This document shows, piece after piece, positions 38,793-39,298 of a stretch of DNA of 39,298 nucleotides. A program made the position numbers and the translations under genes. Source of the DNA: Desulfurococcaceae archaeon (GTDB lineage Archaea; Thermoproteota; Thermoprotei_A; Sulfolobales; NBVN01). The notes under the pieces are model-generated. The model was not told the DNA's origin. It made no database searches and saw only the letters and a list, made by a program, of their open reading frames with translations. How positions within the stretch are numbered: the first letter of the stretch is position 1; every line of letters starts with the position of its first letter. Location: the NCBI GenBank assembly GCA_020833415.1, contig JAJHQJ010000009.1:1-39298 (forward strand). The letters run 5' to 3'.

Positions 38793-39298
38793 TTGAGGTG
38801 CGCGGCCGCGGTACTGGTTGCCCTCGCATTACTCACCGCAGCCGCCCCCGTAGCTAGCGCCTGGGCGGCGCTGAGGAGCTTTGGGGGGGATAGGGCCTAC
38901 CTACTCTACGAGGTAAGCTACGTAGTTAGGGTAGTTGGTCGGGCGGCTAGTGGGGAGGCTAGGGCATCCTACCTCCTCCACATACTCATCGAGAGGCTCA
39001 ACACCACCCACTACGCGGTGAGCGCCCTGGCGGATAACGTTACGTACTCCTTCACGTCGGACGACCCCGTCTTCCTACACGTACTCGCCAACCTATTCCT
39101 AGTCAACATGAGTAGGCAGTTCGTAGAGCTCCTCTACATACCGCCGGTGGAGGGGGTTACTCTCAGGGTCGCCGTCGAGGGTAGTAGGGTGGCCCAGCTC
39201 CTCAACGCCCTAACCAGGTGGTACAACATCGTCGAGGACACCACCGGGGAGAGGTGCTCCGAGGTGTCCGTAGGTAACGTAACCGTCGCTAGCGGTAT
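38793..39298 (+). CDS. Secreted or surface protein, 3'-truncated by the window edge
   Basis: Absent from the ORF track because it has no stop in the window. TTG begins a typical signal peptide (RCAAAVLVALALLTAAAPVASA), and cleavage after ASA is likely. The following 145 or so residues are mixed helical with several N-x-T/S sequons (LNTTHY, DNVTYS, VNMSRQ, GNVTVA), in keeping with an exported glycoprotein. No domain is recognised. Function unknown. Confidence 0.65.
   Translation, partial: MRCAAAVLVALALLTAAAPVASAWAALRSFGGDRAYLLYEVSYVVRVVGRAASGEARASYLLHILIERLNTTHYAVSALADNVTYSFTSDDPVFLHVLANLFLVNMSRQFVELLYIPPVEGVTLRVAVEGSRVAQLLNALTRWYNIVEDTTGERCSEVSVGNVTVASG

Noticed and set aside
1-39298. CRISPR array, insertion sequence or integrated element
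   Set aside because: No regularly spaced repeats, transposase, integrase or att-like duplication was seen.

Overview
The window is GC-rich DNA that reads as the chromosome of a hyperthermophilic, strictly anaerobic archaeon, most likely a Thermoproteota (Crenarchaeota) lineage. Three things suggest this. Promoters are archaeal TATA/BRE type, and several sit about 25-27 nt from the start codon, as for leaderless mRNAs. Arginine is almost always AGG, with heavy use of CTA, GTA and ATA. The gene repertoire is archaeal (two-subunit class I fumarase, HdrABC/MvhAGD, TctA-like carrier, B3/B4 protein, RCK-MscS pair). The taxon is an inference; no rRNA, tRNA or CRISPR array was found.

Layout. 1-2626 (+): 3' end of glmS and a GlmU-like sugar-phosphate nucleotidyltransferase (UDP-GlcNAc synthesis). 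2656-5015 (-): a class-III aminotransferase coupled to a 2,4-diaminopentanoate-dehydrogenase-like enzyme. 5273-8821 (-): a GltPh-fold transporter with altered substrate residues, a conserved protein of unknown function and an L-asparaginase. 8884-9328 (+): broken antiporter-like remnant. 9421-11688: MFS carrier and an HPr-kinase-like P-loop protein. 11814-13847 (+): succinyl-CoA synthetase. 14146-25446 (-): the centrepiece, described below. 25637-26445: small ORF plus nucleotidyltransferase, resembling a toxin-antitoxin pair. 26537-29935: B3/B4 protein, MFS, JAMM-like protein and SDR. 30021-32736 (+): RCK protein, MscS channel and MFS. 32760-34972 (-): CxxC zinc/iron-cluster protein and a TctA/TctB-like pair. 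35111-38723: surface subtilase and an archaeal nucleotidyltransferase. 38793 to the end: a truncated secreted protein.

The centrepiece is an 11-gene minus-strand block: malic enzyme, fumarase alpha and beta, then (from a second internal TATA box) HdrA, MvhD, MvhG, MvhA, HdrC, HdrB, fumarate reductase iron-sulfur subunit and fumarate reductase flavoprotein. Succinyl-CoA synthetase converges on it. Together these encode malate to fumarate to succinate to succinyl-CoA, with a NiFe hydrogenase/heterodisulfide-reductase module placed where the electron donor for fumarate reduction would be. No membrane anchor for the fumarate reductase is present. I infer a soluble H2-driven, possibly electron-bifurcating, fumarate reductase feeding a reductive C4 pathway (reductive TCA or dicarboxylate/4-hydroxybutyrate type).

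A second theme is non-standard gene starts. Three genes have recognisable or family-expected N-terminal sequence extending upstream of any ATG/GTG/TTG, with a CTG where a start would be expected. HdrB has its first cluster cysteine just upstream of its only in-frame start. These are either unusual initiation or single-base indels, and each is reported separately.
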